13,904 nucleotides of DNA, from contig JAOTWC010000014.1 in NCBI GenBank assembly GCA_029863105.1, positions 1-13,904 of the forward strand, written 5' to 3'. Source of the DNA: Gemmatimonadota bacterium. Its GTDB lineage: Bacteria; Gemmatimonadota; Gemmatimonadetes; Palauibacterales; Palauibacteraceae. Under the pieces are notes generated by a model. The model saw nothing but the letters and a program-made list of their open reading frames with translations. It ran no database searches and was not told where the DNA came from. The position numbers and the translations under genes were made by a program. Below are positions 13,459-13,904 of this stretch, piece after piece; the stretch's first letter is position 1, and every line of letters begins with the position of its first letter.

Positions 13459-13904
13459 GTGAATTCACCTGCGGCGCCCCGCCGGAGTGGCCCCTGGTTG
13501 CCGGCCGCCACGATCGGCCTCGCGGCGGGCTTGATCTTCCTGCCGGTGCTCGTCGGCGGAGAGAGCTTCTTCAGCCGCGACGTGGCGCCGTTCTTCTATC
13601 CGATGAAGCACTTTTTGGCAGAATCGCTCGGAGCCGGTCACCTGCCCCTGTGGAATCCGTGGACGGCCGGCGGCGCCCCGTTCTTTGCGACGCTTCAGCC
13701 GGGCGTCCTGTATCCCGGCAGCCTTTCGCTCCTGCTTCTGCCGTTTCCGCATTCCGCCGACGGGCTGGTCATCCTCCACGTGGTGCTGGCCGGGGCTGGC
13801 TGGTACGTGCTGCTTCGCCATTGGGGGCGCTCTGAATCTGCGGCCGCGTTCGGAGCGCTCGCGTTCATGCTGGGTGGGTACTTCCTGTCGATCGCAAACT
13901 TTCT
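13459..13904 (+). CDS. YfhO-like polytopic membrane protein, N-terminal fragment
   Basis: The frame is open from a GTG at 13459 to the right edge, giving 148 codons of a longer gene. A hydrophobic segment at about residues 14-34 is followed by an extracytoplasmic loop with SFFSRDVAPFFYP and LPLWNPWTAGGAPFFATLQPGVLYP. More membrane segments follow (GSLSLLLLPF, VILHVVLAGAGWYVLL, AFGALAFMLGGYFL). This order is typical of YfhO-like proteins of the GT-C glycosyltransferase fold. Members transfer sugars from lipid carriers, and an acidic residue after the first helix (here the D of SRD) is usually catalytic. The substrate cannot be told. The GTG is five bases past the terminator T-run and has no Shine-Dalgarno; an in-frame TTG at 13498 follows GGAG (13484-13487) and is an alternative start. 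A link to pilin glycosylation is only a positional guess. Confidence 0.7.
   Translation, partial: MNSPAAPRRSGPWLPAATIGLAAGLIFLPVLVGGESFFSRDVAPFFYPMKHFLAESLGAGHLPLWNPWTAGGAPFFATLQPGVLYPGSLSLLLLPFPHSADGLVILHVVLAGAGWYVLLRHWGRSESAAAFGALAFMLGGYFLSIANF

Noticed and set aside
12791..13462. 223-codon plus-strand frame across the pilin promoter and pilin gene
   Set aside because: It runs out of frame through the pilin and through the regulatory region and terminator. The composition is typical of a shifted frame.
1..13904. CRISPR array, tRNA, rRNA, insertion sequence or phage genes
   Set aside because: I saw no regularly spaced repeats, tRNA-like cloverleaf, transposase or phage motif, and codon use looks uniform along the window.

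Overview
This window is GC-rich and almost fully coding on the + strand. It looks like a bacterial chromosome from the FCB side of the tree, most plausibly Gemmatimonadota. The grounds are a SprA/Sov-type outer-membrane translocon protein (a type 9 secretion hallmark of Bacteroidota that also occurs in Gemmatimonadota and relatives) next to a GC-rich type IV pilus cluster. This assignment is inference; there is no rRNA or other phylogenetic marker in the window.

Layout. (1) 1-4160: the C-terminal part of a very large SprA-like protein, cut by the left edge. (2) 4219-4863: a membrane-anchored protein with two ComEA-like helix-hairpin-helix units. (3) 4864-4992: a control region with a near-consensus sigma-54 promoter. 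(4) 4993-9031: pilB, pilT and pilC, the assembly motor, retraction motor and inner-membrane platform of a type IV pilus. (5) 9069-9473: a small uncharacterised protein. (6) 9546-12782: a PilS-like histidine kinase and a PilR-like sigma-54 activator. (7) 12783-13022: a 240-base regulatory region. (8) 13023-13394: the type IV major pilin candidate, followed by a strong intrinsic terminator. (9) 13459-13904: the start of a polytopic YfhO-like membrane protein, cut by the right edge. The pilM-N-O-P-Q alignment and secretin genes and the prepilin peptidase are not in the window.

How it fits together. PilB extrudes and PilT retracts a fibre of the pilin encoded at 13023, with PilC as the membrane platform. 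PilS and PilR probably set its expression. The strongest non-coding signal is a coherent sigma-54 circuit: GG-N10-GC promoters lie ahead of both pilB and the pilin gene. A perfect inverted repeat, TTGCA-N3-TGCAA, occurs only twice in the window, once about 120 bases upstream of the predicted pilin start site and once just ahead of pilS. I read this repeat as the candidate PilR enhancer and autoregulatory site. PilB also carries the paired 24-residue motifs of the MshEN cyclic-di-GMP-binding domain, which suggests second-messenger control of extension. I found no tRNA, rRNA, CRISPR array, insertion sequence or phage remnant. No completely new system is evident; the interest lies in the regulatory layout and a few protein details.
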